Both the position numbers and the translations under genes were made by a program. The notes below the pieces were generated by a model. It had not been told where the DNA came from. It made no database searches and saw nothing but the letters and a program-made list of their open reading frames with translations. Source: Comamonadaceae bacterium (lineage in GTDB: Bacteria > Pseudomonadota > Gammaproteobacteria > Burkholderiales > Burkholderiaceae_C). From it: a stretch of 8,232 bases of DNA. How positions within the stretch are numbered: the first letter of the stretch is position 1; every line of letters starts with the position of its first letter. Where the stretch lies: the NCBI GenBank assembly GCA_947458345.1, contig CANHBU010000066.1, positions 1-8,232 of the forward strand, given 5' to 3'. Shown piece by piece: positions 6,671 to 8,232 of the stretch.

Positions 6671-6991
6671 CTGATCGATGAAGTCGGTCAGTTGCGCTTT
6701 GCTCAGGGCCCCGACTTTGGTGGCCGCTAGTTGCCCGTTCTTGAACAACATCAAGGTGGGGATGCCGCGAATGCCAAATTTGGCCGGAATGTCCTGGTTC
6801 TCGTCGACATTCATTTTTGCGATTTGCAATTTCCCCTGGTAGCCATTGGCCACTTCGTCGAGGATGGGCGCGATCATTCGGCATGGGCCGCACCACTGCG
6901 CCCAATAGTCGACCAGCACCGGCTGGCTCGACTGCAGGACGTCGGTCTCGAAACTGGCGTCGGTGACATGCTTGATCAGTTCGCTGGCCAT
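6659..6991 (-). CDS. trxA: Thioredoxin 1
   Basis: A 110-residue cytoplasmic thioredoxin, the usual length. It reduces disulfides in client proteins such as ribonucleotide reductase and is itself recharged by thioredoxin reductase. The active site WCGPC is at residues 33-37 (C34, C37), preceded by the buried Asp at D28 in VLVDYWAQW, and the conserved cis-proline is P78 in [34 protein letters not shown] is the standard core. ATG 6991 is chosen because AGGA (7000-7003) lies 8 bases upstream and the protein then starts [11 protein letters not shown] as expected; the open frame further upstream has no thioredoxin similarity. It lies upstream of rho on the same strand. Its last four codons form unit one of a 12-bp tandem repeat. 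Confidence 0.98.
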   Translation of the reverse strand: MASELIKHVTDASFETDVLQSSQPVLVDYWAQWCGPCRMIAPILDEVANGYQGKLQIAKMNVDENQDIPAKFGIRGIPTLMLFKNGQLAATKVGALSKAQLTDFIDQQLA

Positions 6992-7022
6992 GATGGGCTT
7001 CCTTTCCGGGATCGCGGGGTTC

Positions 7023-7049
7023 GGGATAAAGTGAAGTAAATTGTGGCAG
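7023..7049 (-). promoter_or_regulatory. Possible trxA promoter region
   Basis: An AT-richer patch 32-58 bases upstream of the trxA start, in an otherwise GC-rich divergent intergenic region (6992-7140). On the minus strand it contains CTGCCACAAT, a weak extended -10 match (TGnCACAAT), and further on CTTTATC, another -10-like element. No clear -35 partner was found for either. The position suits a trxA promoter, but the exact element is uncertain. Confidence 0.3.
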
Positions 7050-7108
7050 AAACTCCTGCTTTGCGTGGCCTGGCCATCGCCTTGTCGGCCCAACTCCATC
7101 CCCCACCC

Positions 7109-7153
7109 ATGATTTGCGAGCCCTTGTTGTGACGGAGCCGATGACTTGCGAGC
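7109..7153 (+). repeat. Direct repeat spanning the start of the AddB-like gene
   Basis: ATGATTTGCGAGC (7109-7121) and ATGACTTGCGAGC (7141-7153) match at 12 of 13 bases with start points 32 bases apart. The second copy is the start of the AddB-like coding sequence. The first opens a seven-codon frame (MICEPLL, stop TGA at 7130-7132) in a different frame from the gene. It could be a local duplication of the start region, a tiny upstream frame or chance; no ribosome site precedes the first copy. Confidence 0.6.
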
Positions 7154-8232
7154 ATTTCAGCCAGCGGCGCTGGCATGCACTGATCGAGACCATCGAGCAT
7201 CTGATGGCGCAGCGTGGCTGCGACCCGTCGGCGTGCGTGGTGCTCGTCCCCTACGCGCAACTGATGGCGCAGGCGAGGCAGGCCTGGGTGCGGCGTGCGG
7301 GGCGCGTGTGTCTTCTGCCGCGGATTGAGACCACGCAAAACTGGGCGCGCAGCCTCTGGGCTGCCCGCGGTGGCTACCGAGCGGCCGAGCATGACCTGCG
7401 CGAGCAGGCCGCTTTCGATCAGCTGTCGGCCGCCCACTGGCTCGATCAGCTGGGCCTGTCGGCCCAGCGCGACGTGTTGATGGCCCCGCTCATGGAGGCG
7501 GCAGTCTCGCTGGCTCGACGGGCGGCGGCGATCGCGCCTGAAGAGCGAGCGCTCTGGCGTGAGCGCTTGACGCATGAGTTGACGGCGGGGCTGGGCGCTC
7601 AGGCCTTGCGCCATGAGGCGTCGGTGGCACAACTGGCTTTGGCCTGGGCGGGCAGCTCCTCCTACGAGACCGATATCTTGTTCGAGCAGCAGACGCCTTT
7701 GCTGGTGGTGCTCGAGGGTTGGCAGAGCGATCCCCTGGCCCAGGCCTTGATGCAGCGCCTGGGGCCCTGCGCGGTGGCCCTGCCCTTGGCGCCAGACGAT
7801 GAGCCGCGTGGCGGCATCGCGCTGCAAAGCGCAGCCGACCGGCAGGATGAGGCCGAGCGTGCAGCGGCCTGCGTTTTGCGCCACCTTCAGCAAGGTCGAG
7901 ACCCTGTAGGCCTGATCGCGCAGGACCGCCTGCTGACGCGGCGCATCGTCGCACTACTGGCTGGCCGCGGCGTGGCCATTCGAGACGAGACCGGCTGGAA
8001 GCTGTCAACCACTCGCGCCGCCGCCCGCTTGATGGCGCTCTTGCGTGCCTGCCCGGCCAGCGCATCGTGCGACGAGGTGCTGGCCTGGATCAAGTCCTTG
8101 CCCGGACTTGACACCCGACAGCTTGAGCGGGCCGAGGCCGAACTGCGTGAGGCTCGGCTGCGCGGCTGGAGCGATATCGGCGCGGCCTGTGAGCACGCTT
8201 GGGTCCTGGCCGGCCACCTGCGGCCCTGGCTG
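7141..8232 (+). CDS. AddB/RexB-like PD-(D/E)XK nuclease family protein, N-terminal part
   Basis: The first 364 codons of a gene that runs off the window with no stop. The stretch [57 protein letters not shown] (about residues 231-287) resembles the part of AddB/RexB-type proteins where a degenerate UvrD-like domain reads EA-x-A-A, then ALVTPDR-type and RV-x-A-x-L-x-x-x-G. The protein starts with [18 protein letters not shown] where a true helicase would have a Walker A loop, and none is present, as in helicase-inactive AddB of alpha/beta type. The nuclease domain with its PD-(D/E)XK and iron-sulphur cysteines would be further on and cannot be checked. AddAB processes double-strand breaks for RecA loading. 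ATG 7141 follows GGAG (7134-7137) with a tight 3-base spacing; GTG 7129 is a possible alternative start in the same frame. It is divergent from trxA. Confidence 0.7.
   Translation, partial: MTCEHFSQRRWHALIETIEHLMAQRGCDPSACVVLVPYAQLMAQARQAWVRRAGRVCLLPRIETTQNWARSLWAARGGYRAAEHDLREQAAFDQLSAAHWLDQLGLSAQRDVLMAPLMEAAVSLARRAAAIAPEERALWRERLTHELTAGLGAQALRHEASVAQLALAWAGSSSYETDILFEQQTPLLVVLEGWQSDPLAQALMQRLGPCAVALPLAPDDEPRGGIALQSAADRQDEAERAAACVLRHLQQGRDPVGLIAQDRLLTRRIVALLAGRGVAIRDETGWKLSTTRAAARLMALLRACPASASCDEVLAWIKSLPGLDTRQLERAEAELREARLRGWSDIGAACEHAWVLAGHLRPWL

Noticed and set aside
1..8232. A novel defence, mobile or biosynthetic system
   Set aside because: Every long conserved frame belongs to a known housekeeping, signalling or transport family; no integrase, transposase, attachment site or composition shift is visible.

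Overview
This looks like chromosomal core DNA from a GC-rich betaproteobacterium, most likely of the order Burkholderiales. The gene order trxA-rho-rpmE(type B), the phoB-phoR pair and the protein sequences themselves (for example a type B L31 of the sort seen in Comamonadaceae-like genomes) point that way; the family-level placement is inference. No mobile element, tRNA, rRNA or CRISPR array is visible.

Layout. On the + strand, positions 1-117 hold the last 38 codons of the response regulator phoB, followed with no gap by the complete sensor kinase phoR (118-1494). PhoR runs tail-to-tail into a minus-strand block, and its last 14 bases overlap the end of a NorM-type MATE efflux transporter (2863 to 1481). 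Upstream of the MATE gene, and overlapping it by 8 bases, is a 570-residue polytopic membrane protein resembling ArnT/PMT-type GT-C glycosyltransferases (4568 to 2856). An excellent intrinsic terminator (4660-4687, minus strand) separates this two-gene unit from the information-processing genes rpmE2 (4970 to 4710), rho (6348 to 5086) and trxA (6991 to 6659), all on the minus strand. A divergent + strand gene starts at about 7141 and runs off the window; it resembles the N-terminal, helicase-like half of an AddB/RexB-type (PD-(D/E)XK family) recombination nuclease.

How the genes work together. PhoB/PhoR is the phosphate-starvation two-component system. The glycosyltransferase-like and MATE genes are probably translationally coupled and may share an envelope or export role, but the substrate is unknown. 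Rho terminates transcription, and its own leader carries a C-rich, G-poor, rut-like stretch and several hairpins that fit autoregulation. TrxA is the general dithiol reductant. The AddB-like protein would act in double-strand-break repair with an AddA partner expected, but not seen, downstream.

No clearly novel system was found. The most unusual structure is a 12-bp, seven-copy degenerate tandem repeat (6587-6670) whose first unit is the last four codons of trxA including its stop codon. The rho leader, a 12-bp perfect palindrome at 4649-4660 and a direct repeat at the start of the AddB-like gene are secondary points of interest.
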